A stretch of DNA of 64,000 nucleotides, taken from contig NZ_CP034791.1 of assembly GCF_003999255.1 (NCBI RefSeq), forward strand, positions 62,001 to 126,000, read 5' to 3'. The stretch is from Caldicellulosiruptor changbaiensis. GTDB lineage: Bacteria > Bacillota > Thermoanaerobacteria > Caldicellulosiruptorales > Caldicellulosiruptoraceae. The notes beneath the pieces are model-generated. The model was not told where the DNA came from. It searched no databases and was given only the letters and a program-made list of their open reading frames with translations. Shown here piece by piece: positions 35,846 through 45,301 of the stretch. The translations under genes were made by a program, and so were the position numbers. The first letter of the stretch is position 1; each line of letters begins with the position of its first letter.

Positions 35846-36829
35846 TCAATCAAATTTAAGAACTTTGACTCTATCAACCAAGAAAGAAAGAGCATCTTTT
35901 AGTTCAACAGGCTTGCCCTCGCATACAAAGCTGAGAGAATCATCAACAGCTACTTCAATCTTTTGAATCTTATCCTGATACTTTGTAAACTTTTCAACAA
36001 GTCGTGTAATATCAAGTTGGAAGTCTTCTGGTGATCGTATAGCAGTATCTGACTTTTGAGAAATAAGCTTCACAAGTTTGTCAAGTTCACCAATGTAAAA
36101 ACCGCTCTGGTTATATTCAACCCTTACAAGAAGCCTTGGCATCTGACCAAACTTTGAGCGTGAAATCAGGTTTTTGGTCCCGCACCAAAGAGCCTCTAAA
36201 AGAAGCTGAACATCTTCTTCTGTTACAGGCAACTCTTGACATAAAGCTGCATTTTCATTTACAACACCATAAAAAGCAATCAGAGCATACGGTAGAATAT
36301 AGCATTCTGTAAATGTCCCTTGGTCTTTACCCTCTCCAGATGGCATAACTGTTGTACCCTTTACAAGCATGTACTCGACTTTATGCAAAGACCTTCCGAA
36401 TTTGAACTGAACAGGTCCTGTAAAGGTAATTGCGCCGGTTTCCTCTGATGAATCTTCGTCTGACTTGCTCTTTCTCTTTTCGTCTTTACTCTTTAAAGTG
36501 GTTGTACCACCAAAAAGTCTTATGTCAATGTAGTCTTTTAACTTTTCTTTGCTGAGATTATACTTTGAGAATTTGTCAGACTTTGTCATGAGCTTTCCAT
36601 CTTCGGAGATTTCTCTTAAGATGAACACAGGCAAGTTCTTGTACTCTGCCCAGTAATCCCTGCAGGTTCTTTTTAAGCGCACATCTGTTACTATGCATAT
36701 ATCTGTTTCAGGGTCAATTCTTGGCTTATTTTCATCAAGTGGGTCACCGTTTGGGTTTGCGTCTGTCACATCGTATAAAAACAAAATCTCAGACCTGTTT
36801 TTGATAATGTTATTGTTTAAATTTTCCAT
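35846..36829 (-). CDS. cas7: Cas7 (Csh2 family), Cascade backbone
   Basis: Cas7 polymerises along the crRNA. The N-terminal FLYDVTDANPNGDPLDENKP with RIDPETDICIVTDVRLKRT is diagnostic of the Csh2/Cas7 family; GAITFTGPVQFKFGRSLH lies in the RRM core. Length is 327 residues, normal. A low-complexity Lys/Asp/Ser insert (KDEKRKSKSDEDSSEE) near residue 120 is probably a surface loop. Confidence 0.96.
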   Translation of the reverse strand: MENLNNNIIKNRSEILFLYDVTDANPNGDPLDENKPRIDPETDICIVTDVRLKRTCRDYWAEYKNLPVFILREISEDGKLMTKSDKFSKYNLSKEKLKDYIDIRLFGGTTTLKSKDEKRKSKSDEDSSEETGAITFTGPVQFKFGRSLHKVEYMLVKGTTVMPSGEGKDQGTFTECYILPYALIAFYGVVNENAALCQELPVTEEDVQLLLEALWCGTKNLISRSKFGQMPRLLVRVEYNQSGFYIGELDKLVKLISQKSDTAIRSPEDFQLDITRLVEKFTKYQDKIQKIEVAVDDSLSFVCEGKPVELKDALSFLVDRVKVLKFD

Positions 36830-36878
36830 ATCGAAAATTCCCCCTTCTGATTATTTGAATTTTTTAAAACATAAGGTT

Positions 36879-38810
36879 TTATTCTTCATCTTCAGCCTCT
36901 TCTGTGTCATTTGTCAATTTCTTTGCAAGGTCCCTGATTTTTTGACCAAGATTCATACCACAGGCAAAGTAAAAACTTACCTCATCGGAAGATAATTTCC
37001 AGTCAGCTGGCGCTTTTAGCAAAAGCTCTGAAGCTGTAGCAGCAACAAGTTTCTTTGCCTTGCCAAACGCTGAGTATTCCATAAGTTTGTTTTCAATCTT
37101 TGGCAGAAGTGAGATGATATCAGCTTGTTTTAACCTAAGCCCTTTCAAATTTTTGGCAAACGGCGGCATTCTTCCAGGCGCTTTTTTAAGACCCGCTGAC
37201 TGAATTCTCAAAAGCATGTCACAAAGCGCGCCAACAAGGATAATTCCTTTTACAGCAGGGTTTGCAGATGCAACAGGAAACTCATTTAAAATCTCGTCAA
37301 ACGGAGTTTCAAAAGGCATATTCATCTCATCTCCTTTTAGCTTTAGAATGTTTAGTTTACTCAGAAATTCTAAAACTTCCATTGCATAGCTACAAGAAAC
37401 GTAGAAAGCTGATAAGTCGCTATTTACAATGTCATCCTGAAGCCTTCGACAAAAATGAGAGAGTAAAAAGTCAAAGTCAATAGGCTTTTTCTTAAAAATG
37501 CTTTCTGTTATCTCTAAAAAATAGCTGTCGAGATCTGGCTTTTTCCTAAGCCTGTTGCTCTTTGAGAAAAAGTGTTTAATCTGCTGGAAAGTAAAGTCAA
37601 TGTCAGGGTTGTCAAAGAGTTTGCGAAATTTCTTTTCTGTATGTCTTTTTGCATCAAATATGTTCTTTAAGTGTGATGGGAAGACATCTTCAATCAGAAG
37701 GACAATTCTCTCCGCGCCCATTTGTGTTGTTAAAAACAGGAATGTAACTGACATAGAGTCATTAAATTCGCTCACAATTTCAAGAATTTCATTTTCATCG
37801 TCTGTGATATGCTCTAATTTTCTCTCACCAAGTCGGATGTCTTTTTGTGTTTTTTCAAGAATATCAAGGATTTCTGCATATTCAGAGTCAAATCCAAGTG
37901 TGAACTTTGGTATGAGAAGGTATCTAAAGTTGTAAAATTTAAATTGAAGGTTTTGTTCCAAGTACTTTCTGCCTTCACTAAGATGTGTTTGACAGCTTGA
38001 ACATACAGGGAAGTTTTTCCATGCATTCTCAGGCGAAAATCCACCTTTTATAAACCCCGGCTTATCAATGGTATAGAATTTGAAAACGTTGACCATACCA
38101 GAGACATTTTCTCTTTTTTGTTTGCACAAAGAACATGTTTTATCCTGCGAACTTGACCTTTGGTTTTTCTCTTTTATAAGTTCAAGCAAAAACAGTTTGA
38201 AAATCTCATATTCGCCAATGTACTTACCATTGATGAGAAAAGAGAGAAGTATGCTATTTCCTTTTTTAAGCTCAATGTCATAAATGGTTTGGGAAATGTC
38301 ATCTATAATTCTTTTTCTTTGCTCTTTTATGGCTTGTGTTATCTTTTCAATAAAATCTGCATCAGATTGAGTTAAAATTTTTAATTTCGAGAATTTCTTA
38401 GCAAGAGGCTGTGCCTTGTTCGAAAACCAGTTTTCAACCTTTTGCTGAAACGTCTTTTCAACTTGGGATTTTATGTTATCTTTTATTTGGGCCTCTGACA
38501 TATTTTTTGTAGCTTTTGGCTTTACAAGAGTACATGTAGGTGAAAAGTTTGTCCCACCGCCTTTTGCACCTTGGCTGAAAAGGTAAAATTGTGTTCTTGA
38601 CTCCATTGGGTCTTGAAGTTCAAGCCCGCAGTATTCAAACTTTCCTTGGTTTTGATTTAAAAGGATAAAAAGGATTTTTTCGCTTTCAATTCGCGATAAA
38701 AAAGAAGAAAGATTATTTGATAGAACATCAGAGGAGCTGCCCTCTTGTGAGACTGACTTTGATTTTCCCTCCAGCACGAATCTACCCAGTTCAGCAACAG
38801 CTTCAATCAT
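36879..38810 (-). CDS. cas8b: Cas8b (Csh1/TM1802 type), large Cascade subunit
   Basis: Cas8b recognises the PAM. The start MIEAVAELGRFVLEGKSK is characteristic of the TM1802-like Csh1 family. A zinc site CSLCKQKRENVSGM...CSSCQTHL is present near residues 220-280. Length is 643 residues. The C-terminal helical part is likely to provide the small-subunit (Cas11) function, as in other I-B systems; a separate cas11 is not annotated but internal translation cannot be excluded. Confidence 0.92.
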   Translation of the reverse strand: MIEAVAELGRFVLEGKSKSVSQEGSSSDVLSNNLSSFLSRIESEKILFILLNQNQGKFEYCGLELQDPMESRTQFYLFSQGAKGGGTNFSPTCTLVKPKATKNMSEAQIKDNIKSQVEKTFQQKVENWFSNKAQPLAKKFSKLKILTQSDADFIEKITQAIKEQRKRIIDDISQTIYDIELKKGNSILLSFLINGKYIGEYEIFKLFLLELIKEKNQRSSSQDKTCSLCKQKRENVSGMVNVFKFYTIDKPGFIKGGFSPENAWKNFPVCSSCQTHLSEGRKYLEQNLQFKFYNFRYLLIPKFTLGFDSEYAEILDILEKTQKDIRLGERKLEHITDDENEILEIVSEFNDSMSVTFLFLTTQMGAERIVLLIEDVFPSHLKNIFDAKRHTEKKFRKLFDNPDIDFTFQQIKHFFSKSNRLRKKPDLDSYFLEITESIFKKKPIDFDFLLSHFCRRLQDDIVNSDLSAFYVSCSYAMEVLEFLSKLNILKLKGDEMNMPFETPFDEILNEFPVASANPAVKGIILVGALCDMLLRIQSAGLKKAPGRMPPFAKNLKGLRLKQADIISLLPKIENKLMEYSAFGKAKKLVAATASELLLKAPADWKLSSDEVSFYFACGMNLGQKIRDLAKKLTNDTEEAEDEE

Positions 38811-38889
38811 TTTTTTGGCACCTCTTTGATTTTACTAAAATTTAGCTTATCACAACCAAATTAGAATTTCAACCATGTAACTTAATTTT

Positions 38890-39153
38890 TTAAATAAATC
38901 TGTCTAAGTTGTTTTTCTCAACACCAAGTATTTCTCTTTGGGAATAGAGGCGACTTTGGAAGTTGTAAATAATAACAGAGTCTTCTTCAAGGTTTAGCTT
39001 TTGAGAAAGCTCAAACTTTAGCTTTTTCAGCTTTGCCTCTGAAATCTCACCTTCAAACACAGAATTTTGCACCCAGTTGAGGTATTTTCGGCACACCTTT
39101 AATGCTTTTGCAACACGTTTTTCATTGACATCGTACACAAGGATTGTGTACAA
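38890..39153 (-). CDS. cas2: Cas2, adaptation integrase partner
   Basis: 87 residues beginning MYTILVYDVNEKRVAKALK with the conserved first-strand Asp; NWVQNSVFEGEISEAKL and IYNFQSRLYSQ are typical. It follows cas1 by 16 bp. Confidence 0.97.
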   Translation of the reverse strand: MYTILVYDVNEKRVAKALKVCRKYLNWVQNSVFEGEISEAKLKKLKFELSQKLNLEEDSVIIYNFQSRLYSQREILGVEKNNLDRFI

Positions 39154-39169
39154 ATCCTCTTCACCTCAA

Positions 39170-40165
39170 TTACCATTGGGTTACATATGGTTGATATTCC
39201 TTTTCGCCCATGAGATGCTTTTCAATCTTATAAAGCTCAATTCTTATAAGCTGCCTGTATGAGACATAATTACCAATGTTCTTAACAGAGATTGTTGTTG
39301 AGAGTCTTTGTTCAAGTTCATCAATAAAGAGCTTTTTGGCATCATCTCTGATAACTATTCCCTCTAAGTCCTGTTCAAAGTGCTCTGGCTTTAACATGTT
39401 CTTTGAGATTATTGAAAAGATAAGCCTGTCGACAATTATTGGCTTGAAGATTTCAGCAACGTCTAAGTTGAGTGTAAATCTTCTGAAATTTGTAGCGTGA
39501 AGATATCCTATCCGTGGGTCAAGATGAGTTCTGTAAATTTCTGAAAGAACAATTGTGTACATCATTGAATTGCCAAAACTAATGAGTGTATTGAGTGCAT
39601 TTTTTGGTGGGCGTTTTGACCTTTTTTCAAACTTGAAATCATCTTTGTCTATGATGAGGTCAAAGGCTGAGTAATAGGTTTGCCTAATGTTTCCTTCAAT
39701 TGCCATTAGAGAGTTAATATCATTGATGTTAGAAACGCTGCCAAATAGGTTTTCCATCTGCTGGATATATCGCTCAAGCTCATCAATGCCACGGCTCTGG
39801 TAGTATTTTAAAACCTGTCTCATATTTTTGTAGCCGCCTTCGACAAATGTTCTGGCAAGAGAAAGCCTCTTTTGTGTATCAAGGTAGTGCTCAGCCTGTT
39901 TTAAAATCATGTAACCAGAGTTTAGGTACTCACGTGGATAAAAGCTTCCAACGTAGTAGCCATACCTGTTGAAAAAGTGTAGAATTATCTCACTTTGAGT
40001 CAAAAACTCTAAAAATCTTTTGTTCAGCTCAACCTCTCCAAAGATGTAAATCTCTGATGTATTCTCAACTGGAATGAACTTTTGCACACCTTCACTTTCA
40101 AAATACAGAGTGTTGTTTTTTCTTCTCAAGACGCCGTCTGAAAAAATGTAAATTGGTCTTTTCAT
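39170..40165 (-). CDS. cas1: Cas1 integrase (type I-B)
   Basis: Cas1 with Cas2 inserts new spacers at the leader end. Seen: RPIYIFSDGVLRRKNNTL at the start, NSLMAIEGNIRQTYYSAF with the metal-binding Glu, GYLHATNFRRFTLNLDVAEIF with the His and Asp ligands. Length is 331 residues from ATG 40165, whose ATGA overlaps the cas4 stop. All catalytic residues are present, so the adaptation module looks functional. Confidence 0.97.
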   Translation of the reverse strand: MKRPIYIFSDGVLRRKNNTLYFESEGVQKFIPVENTSEIYIFGEVELNKRFLEFLTQSEIILHFFNRYGYYVGSFYPREYLNSGYMILKQAEHYLDTQKRLSLARTFVEGGYKNMRQVLKYYQSRGIDELERYIQQMENLFGSVSNINDINSLMAIEGNIRQTYYSAFDLIIDKDDFKFEKRSKRPPKNALNTLISFGNSMMYTIVLSEIYRTHLDPRIGYLHATNFRRFTLNLDVAEIFKPIIVDRLIFSIISKNMLKPEHFEQDLEGIVIRDDAKKLFIDELEQRLSTTISVKNIGNYVSYRQLIRIELYKIEKHLMGEKEYQPYVTQW

Positions 40166-40695
40166 GCCCAGCAAAACTCCTTATACGAACATTTTGAACA
40201 CGCTTTGATTTTTTGCGGCTGGGGTGGTGAAGGGCTTGAAAGAAAAAGAGAAATTTCTTCAATGAGGTTTTCAATCTCTGTAATGTCATCAAAGGAAAGT
40301 TGGACATCAAATGTCTTCTTTTCTTCAGGGATTAGAAGTTTGCCATGTGCGTTTATATTGTTTTTAAAGAGTTTGTAAAGGTAGAATTTGAGTTGCAAGA
40401 TAGCAGCGCTTTTTGCTCGTGACGACTTTTTTATCTCCCCAACCAGCAAAACCTCATTTTCCTGTCGGATTAAGTCTAAAACCACCCCGTCAAAGTACAC
40501 TTCCTTTTTATCGTGTTTGTAATACTCCTGCGATATTAACTTGCCTATCTCCAAAAAGGGATTATCTGGCGATGGTCCAATGTTTCGTGACAAAAGCCAA
40601 GCTTGTCTTTTACAAACAATGTAGGCTTGCAAAATAGAGCCTTTTACATCAATGGTCTTTTCCAATGTTTTATGCCCTTCTTTCAGGTTTGGCAT
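40162..40695 (-). CDS. cas4: Cas4 nuclease
   Basis: Cas4 trims prespacers and checks the PAM. The four iron-sulfur cysteines are at YIVCKRQAWLL and ACSKCSYKEFC; the RecB-type nuclease motif appears as VYFDGVVLDLI, LLVGEIKKSSR and LQLKFYLYKL. Length is 177 residues. It heads the cas operon, and translation is coupled to cas1. Confidence 0.95.
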   Translation of the reverse strand: MPNLKEGHKTLEKTIDVKGSILQAYIVCKRQAWLLSRNIGPSPDNPFLEIGKLISQEYYKHDKKEVYFDGVVLDLIRQENEVLLVGEIKKSSRAKSAAILQLKFYLYKLFKNNINAHGKLLIPEEKKTFDVQLSFDDITEIENLIEEISLFLSSPSPPQPQKIKACSKCSYKEFCWA

Positions 40696-40854
40696 TTTTC
40701 AAACTTTACAATATACAATTTTATCTATTTGAGGATTTTATGAAAGGTCAAATTTTATGTGAAGTTTAGAAGAAGGATAACACAAAGTGGTAAATTATTA
40801 GAAAAGAAGAGATGAAAAAAGTCAAAGTTTACAAGGTTTATAAAGTTTATAAGG

Positions 40855-41037
40855 TTATTCTCTTTCTACTATAAAGTCCTCAAAACGGCTAATTTGATTG
40901 CCAAAGATACTGACTAAAATCTCGTATATTTCTTCATCGCTTAATGTAGCTAAAAGGTCTTTAAGTTCGTCTTTTAACTGTATTACTTTATTGTATTTAG
41001 TAATGAGTACTCGTGTTTTAGGAAGGTAAAAAGTCAT
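40855..41037 (-). CDS. Small uncharacterised protein upstream of cas4
   Basis: 60 residues from ATG 41037, chosen for the strong AAGGAGG before it. The sequence MTFYLPKTRVLITKYNKVIQ plus DELKDLLATLSDEEIYEIL is helical and charged. Same strand as the cas operon, 159 bp before cas4; it may be the first gene of that transcript. No family recognised. Confidence 0.5.
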   Translation of the reverse strand: MTFYLPKTRVLITKYNKVIQLKDELKDLLATLSDEEIYEILVSIFGNQISRFEDFIVERE

Positions 41038-41067
41038 AAAAGAGATTTCCTCCTTTTTGAATTTCAA

Positions 41068-41165
41068 TTTTCAATTTCCAATAAGCAGATCACAAAAGCA
41101 GTTGCGGAATTTGCCACAGTATTCATTGCAGCTGCATTCCAATTCCCAAAGGGTAGGCTACAAAC
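41068..41165 (-). CRISPR. Decayed CRISPR locus G, two degenerate repeats plus leader
   Basis: The leader-proximal repeat 41136-41165 has several changes in its first half (ATTCCAATTCCC). A more degenerate copy at 41068-41097 stands one spacer (38 bp) away. The leader follows at 41166. Confidence 0.75.
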
Positions 41166-41415
41166 CAACGTAAAAAGACTCAATTTTATTATATCAAAAT
41201 ATGTAAGACTGTAAATGTTTTTATTTTAGTACACCATATCAAAATGCCACTCAAATAAGAAGCACCAAGGTTTCAATCCCTATAAAACCCTTCCGTCTGT
41301 CCAGCTGCTGCCAGAAGCTTCAAAAAAGCTGCACTAAATCTCCATAAAACCGAATACAAATCAAACTACAAAATTTTGCAACCGGAGGTCTACAGATATG
41401 ACTTTTGGTCAAAAT
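41166..41415 (-). promoter_or_regulatory. CRISPR leader of locus G, weakened promoter
   Basis: Minus-strand -10 TATAAT is kept (41188-41193), but the -35 reads TTTACA (41210-41215) and the spacing is 16 bp. The distal blocks CCTTCCGTCTGTCCAGCTG and GGAGGTCTACAG each carry one change. Confidence 0.85.
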
Positions 41416-41590
41416 TCATCAAAATGCAGCTGCGAGTGCATAAATTTTGTATTCCATAGTTTATTATGTTGAATATGTTTGTCATGTTCTGAAAAGAACA
41501 AAGTATATAATTCTAAGATAAGAAATACAAAAGAAGCTTGGTTGCAAACAATTTGAATACTGCAGGTAATCAGTTTGTTTAAGACTTTTA

Positions 41591-41611
41591 TCGCATATTT
41601 TTTGCACTTTT
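41591..41611 (+). promoter_or_regulatory. 21-bp motif shared with 2326-2346
   Basis: Identical to the element at 2326 at 20 of 21 positions and about 100 bp before csx20. It lies about 50 bp before the -35 box, so it could bind an activator or repressor. Confidence 0.45.
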
Positions 41612-41662
41612 GCTTTTAACTTGACCTATTTTATAATTTCTATTGTAACCCAAAAAAAGCTG

Positions 41663-41691
41663 TTCACTTAAATTTTTGGCTGGTATATAAT
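41663..41691 (+). promoter_or_regulatory. Promoter of csx20
   Basis: TTCACT (41663-41668), 17 bp, TATAAT (41686-41691); the SD GGGAG follows at about 41703. Confidence 0.7.
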
Positions 41692-41715
41692 ATTGGTTGA
41701 CAGGGAGTGACGAGA

Positions 41716-42114
41716 TTGAACAAGCTGTTTTTGATTTTCAATCACACGCTCACAGAAGATCAAGAAAAAGAAGCAAAAGATGTGTTTAAAATCACCCAAA
41801 TTATTCCTCTTCCTCAGCACTTGCAGGATTTGTGGAGCAATATACCACCTGATGTAGAGCTCAAAAGCAGTCTATTTGACCCAATCACCTCATTTTTGCT
41901 TGTAAACAAAGGTGAAGGTGAAAATTACTGCCTTATTCAGGGTGATTTTGGCGCAACAGTTTATTTAGTCAGCTGGTGCATCAAGCACGGCTTTGTACCC
42001 ATTTACGCAACAACCAGAAGAACGTCAAAAGAGGTTGTAAGACCAGATGGCAGTGTTGAAATTTTAAAGGTGTTCAAGCACGAAAGGTTCAGAAGGTATA
42101 TCCTTGCAACTTAA
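41716..42114 (+). CDS. csx20: Csx20, type III CRISPR ancillary protein
   Basis: The sequence matches what I know of Csx20: LFLIFNHTLTEDQEKEAKDVF, PLPQHLQDLWSNIPP, CLIQGDFGATVYLVSWCIK and FVPIYATTRRTSKE. Csx20 is a small protein linked to type III loci and proposed to act in cyclic-oligoadenylate signalling, possibly by removing the messenger. 132 residues from TTG 41716, preferred over GTG 41707, which directly touches the SD. It has its own promoter and is followed by a broken csx1-like gene, its likely former partner. Confidence 0.8.
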   Translation: MNKLFLIFNHTLTEDQEKEAKDVFKITQIIPLPQHLQDLWSNIPPDVELKSSLFDPITSFLLVNKGEGENYCLIQGDFGATVYLVSWCIKHGFVPIYATTRRTSKEVVRPDGSVEILKVFKHERFRRYILAT

Positions 42115-42131
42115 GAAAGGAGCTGTTGCAA

Positions 42132-43142
42132 ATGAAGTTAATCTATCCAAGTAGAGTGGTTTGACAATCCTAATTCAGCTTTTAAGAATTTTGTAATAAA
42201 AGATTTTTTTAATGAGACTGTAAGCTTCCAGAGAAAATCAGAACTTTCAAGTTTTGTGCTGAGGGATTTTCTTTTAGAAAGAGGAGACAGAGCAGAGGTT
42301 GTAGTGGTTCATCCTGTTAGTATTATTCTAAATGAAAAGCTAAAAGATTTTGTAGAAGATGATTATCTAAAAAAGAGTTTGCTTCCATCTTAGAAAATCC
42401 TGCGCCATTTTTAAAAGATCCTTTTGAGATTTTTGAAAAGATGCCTTTAGAAGGCTCTAAGAACCACATGCTGATTGTCTATTGCTTGGTATGTACTTGG
42501 GCGGCAAAGTTGAACTTTATGGCAAATATGAAGCCATTGTCCTTGAGATATTGTTTGATATGATTGAAAGGTACTTATCAGAGGATATTGAAGAGATATA
42601 CATTGACATTTCAAGCGGACACAATATCTACATTTCCGCAATGCTTGAAGCAGTAAGAAGTTTTGCTGTTTTCACAAAGCTCATGCACTGGATACGCAAA
42701 GAAAAACAGCCCAAGGTTTTCATCACATTTCCAGATCCTATTATAGGAAGAAACAGAAAGATATACCAGATACATATACAGTTGCAAAGTTTTGCAGCGT
42801 TTTTCTCATCGCCTATTAGCAAAAAAGAAGCGGTTGATTTGAACTTTTCGTTTATGAGAAACATCTTTACCTGTATTACCATCCTTACCATTCGCCTGAA
42901 GAGATAAAACAGGAGCTTGTAAATCTTATTGAACATGCCAAAAGTGAACTTACAAAAGACTTTGAAAAGTCACCGCAGTTTGATAAAAAAGCTTATCTTG
43001 ATGCAATTTTGAGCCTTGGATTTTACATGGGTATAGTTGAGGTTTTGGAAAGGTACAATATACAATGTTTTGTGAAGAAGAAGGGCTTAATATAAATGAG
43101 CTGAAGAGGGTATTTGATGAAGCAATTAGCATTTCTACATAA
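42132..43142 (+). pseudogene. CARF-family csx1-like gene with several frameshifts
   Basis: Coding similarity runs through changing frames: FKNFVIKDFFNETVSFQRKS, EFASILENPAPFLKDPFEIF, LLLGMYLGGKVELYGKY, IEEIYIDISSGHNIYISAML (a D-x-S-x-G-H-N-x-Y motif of MJ1666-type CARF proteins), then YYHPYHSPEEIKQELVNLIE and GLNINELKRVFDEAI to the end. Frame changes lie near 42160, 42371, 42471, 42880 and 43062. It has an SD (AAAGGAG) and ATG 42132 but cannot make a full product. Confidence 0.85.
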
Positions 43143-43143
43143 T

Positions 43144-43567
43144 TTAAAAATACTGCATAAACTGATTAAAAGCTGTCACACCGCCTGAGCGTCTCACAGC
43201 AACAAGTGCTGCGCCTACTTTATGCCTAAGCAAATTCCCATTTGTACCAGCCACATAAAATGCCCTGTCCAAGAATGCTTTCATTGTTACAGAGATTGAA
43301 GCATAGAGGACAGGTGAGCCCAAGATTATACCATCAGCTTGTTTCATTTTCTGTATCCATTCGTTCACCTCATCGTCAATTATACATCTTTCATTTCTAT
43401 TTTTTTGCACACATGTCGCAGGCAAGACATCCTCTTATTGCTTTGTCTCCAACAAGAACAATTTCAACCTCAATTCCTTCTTTTTCAAACTCCTGTGCAA
43501 CTATCTTTATCGCATGGTATGTATTTTCTTCTTTTTTTGGACTTTCATTGAAAGCAACAACCTTCAT
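43144..43567 (-). pseudogene. Iron-sulfur flavoprotein gene, frameshifted and 3' truncated
   Basis: MKVVAFNESPKKEENTYHAI and GDKAIRGCLACDMCAKK belong to the NADPH-dependent FMN reductase-like family with a cysteine cluster. A frameshift occurs in an A7 run (43400-43406); the second frame continues ERCIIDDEVNEWIQKMKQAD, ILGSPVLYASISVTMKAFLD and stops early at FNQFMQYF, directly next to the end of the csx1-like pseudogene. The last quarter of the protein is missing. Confidence 0.8.
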
Positions 43568-43997
43568 CCAATACCTCACCTCACAAGATTTAAAGATTTG
43601 CTTTTACTTTTGAGGGTAGGCTATTAAAAAGTTTTTGTCAAGAAGAAGACTTTATAATCTTTTAGTTGATATCTACCAGTTTAATAAAGTTTTAAAACTA
43701 TTATATAGTGTAACTTTGATTTGTTAGCATTGAAAAAATGTAGGCAAAAAGCAGTAAAAAATTGAGAAAAATTAAGATATTCAAAGAAATACCTCAAAAA
43801 ATTGTAAAAAAACAGCCAAAATAGCCCATTATAATAAAAAAAAAAACTTTGACGTTTTATTGAATATTGATATAAGATTAAAGAACAAAAGGTGTTATAT
43901 AATATTAAAAGAAAATTATACTCAAAATGCAAAGTAGAGCAGCAAAAGGCTTATATAATCAGTAAAAGATAAACAAAGAAGTTTACTTAGTTATAAG

Positions 43998-44341
43998 TTG
44001 TTTTAGCAATAAAAATAATAACCTCAAAAGTGCGCACTAAAAATAATAGTAATAAATCTAAAGGTACTTTAGTATTTAATGTATATGATGAAAATATAAG
44101 TCCTGGTATATATTATGATGCTACAGTTGTTCTAATTCCAAAAGTTGTTGATAGTGACTAGTATGAGGTAGGAGCTCAGTATACTCATACGTATACAGTT
44201 GCACAAACTAACCTCAGCTTGAGTAACGAATTAAAATGGGGAGGAAATGGAATAGTAGAAGGTTCGATAGGATATACAGTCTCAATTAAACCACAAGAAC
44301 AAAAATGGGAAAAAGCAGCTGACAATGCTTTTAAATATTAA
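43998..44341 (+). pseudogene. Remnant of a beta-rich protein with in-frame stop
   Basis: One frame reads KGTLVFNVYDENISPGIYYD, then TAG at 44159-44161, then YEVGAQYTHTYTVAQTNLSL and GSIGYTVSIKPQEQKWEK to TAA at 44339. The composition suggests an extracellular beta protein; family unknown. The 430 bp before it (43568-43997) is very AT-rich and shows no supportable gene. Confidence 0.5.
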
Positions 44342-44342
44342 G

Positions 44343-44945
44343 ATGGAGGTTTTGCGAAGATTGAAAAAAAGGGTGGAGGTATTTTTTATCACAGGTTTCG
44401 TAGTGTATTTAGTTTTGAGTGTCATAGTGGGTGGATTTTTTTTCAATCAAATAAACAGATTAGAGGCATTTAAAGTTAATTATCATGCCAAAATTATAAA
44501 TATCTTCTTTATTGAATATTCCCATAAACTTTCTGATGCAAGTGATATCTTGAAGCATCTTGCTGAAGATGAAAATGTGGATTTTTCATATTTGAGAGGG
44601 AGAATAGAAGAGTACTATCTTAATAATACGTTAACAATGACAATTGCAAAAGACCCAAATATATTTGAAGACAAAGAAATAGGCAAGATAATGACAGAAA
44701 GGCTTAACTTTGTTGTTGGATTAACAAATTTTCTCAAAAAAATTGAAAAAAAGATAATTGAACCTAAAAACAAAAAGGCAATTCCTCAGTTAAAACCTGA
44801 TATTGAAAAAATAATATTTTTATTGAATGTTCTAAATGAAGATTTACAATCTTTTAAGGATCCTGAAACAAAAAAGGTTTATAAAGAATATGAAAAAGAA
44901 TTCTATGAGTATATAAATAAGATTGAAAAAAAGCTTTTGCAATAA
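44343..44945 (+). CDS. Membrane-anchored protein of unknown function
   Basis: About 200 residues. After a basic start (RRLKKRVEV) comes one membrane helix FFITGFVVYLVLSVIVGGFFF, then a helical charged domain outside or inside the membrane (IEYSHKLSDASDILKHLAED, FLKKIEKKIIEPKNKKAI). The start is ATG 44343 or TTG 44361, the latter having GGAGG at good distance. It follows a decayed gene and precedes an IS remnant, so it may itself be a leftover of a larger locus. No family recognised. Confidence 0.6.
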   Translation: MEVLRRLKKRVEVFFITGFVVYLVLSVIVGGFFFNQINRLEAFKVNYHAKIINIFFIEYSHKLSDASDILKHLAEDENVDFSYLRGRIEEYYLNNTLTMTIAKDPNIFEDKEIGKIMTERLNFVVGLTNFLKKIEKKIIEPKNKKAIPQLKPDIEKIIFLLNVLNEDLQSFKDPETKKVYKEYEKEFYEYINKIEKKLLQ

Positions 44946-44953
44946 GTTTTAAC

Positions 44954-45289
44954 TTGTTGAATAAAGCAAGTTAACAAAAAACAAAAATGTATATATATAC
45001 AAAGCCATCCTCCTTAAGAAAAAAGTATAGTACTAAGGCAAAAGAACACAACAAGGAGGATGGCAATAATTAATTTTATTGAAAAACAAAAACAAAAGTT
45101 TTTAAAAGTTCCTATGATAATTGAGAGAGTAATAAAAGCCTTAGGATAAAAGATAAGAATCAGTAGAAGATGAAGACCAAAAAAATTTAAGCCAAGGTAC
45201 AAAGTAGCTTATTATGATTACAAAGCAAAGAACAAAATAAAAATTATTTCAGATTTGCTAAATATAAGTAAATCACGATATTTATAATT
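44954..45289 (+). mobile_element. Degenerate remnant of the IS found at 18404-19513
   Basis: The terminal repeat TTGTTGAATAAA, the GCCATCCTCCTT / AAGGAGGATGG hairpin and the transposase start (NFIEKQKQKFLKV, later RPKKFKP with stops between) are all recognisable on the plus strand. The element is cut off before the catalytic domain. Confidence 0.8.
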
Positions 45290-45301
45290 TTGAAGGAATT
45301 T

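Noticed and set aside
37262-38375. Several plus-strand frames inside cas8b
   Set aside because: They lie antisense to a well-supported cas gene and have no SD or recognisable product.
43681-43932. 83-residue minus-strand frame in an AT-rich stretch
   Set aside because: Composition is nearly only F, L, Y, N and K without SD or family resemblance; typical of chance frames in AT-rich DNA.
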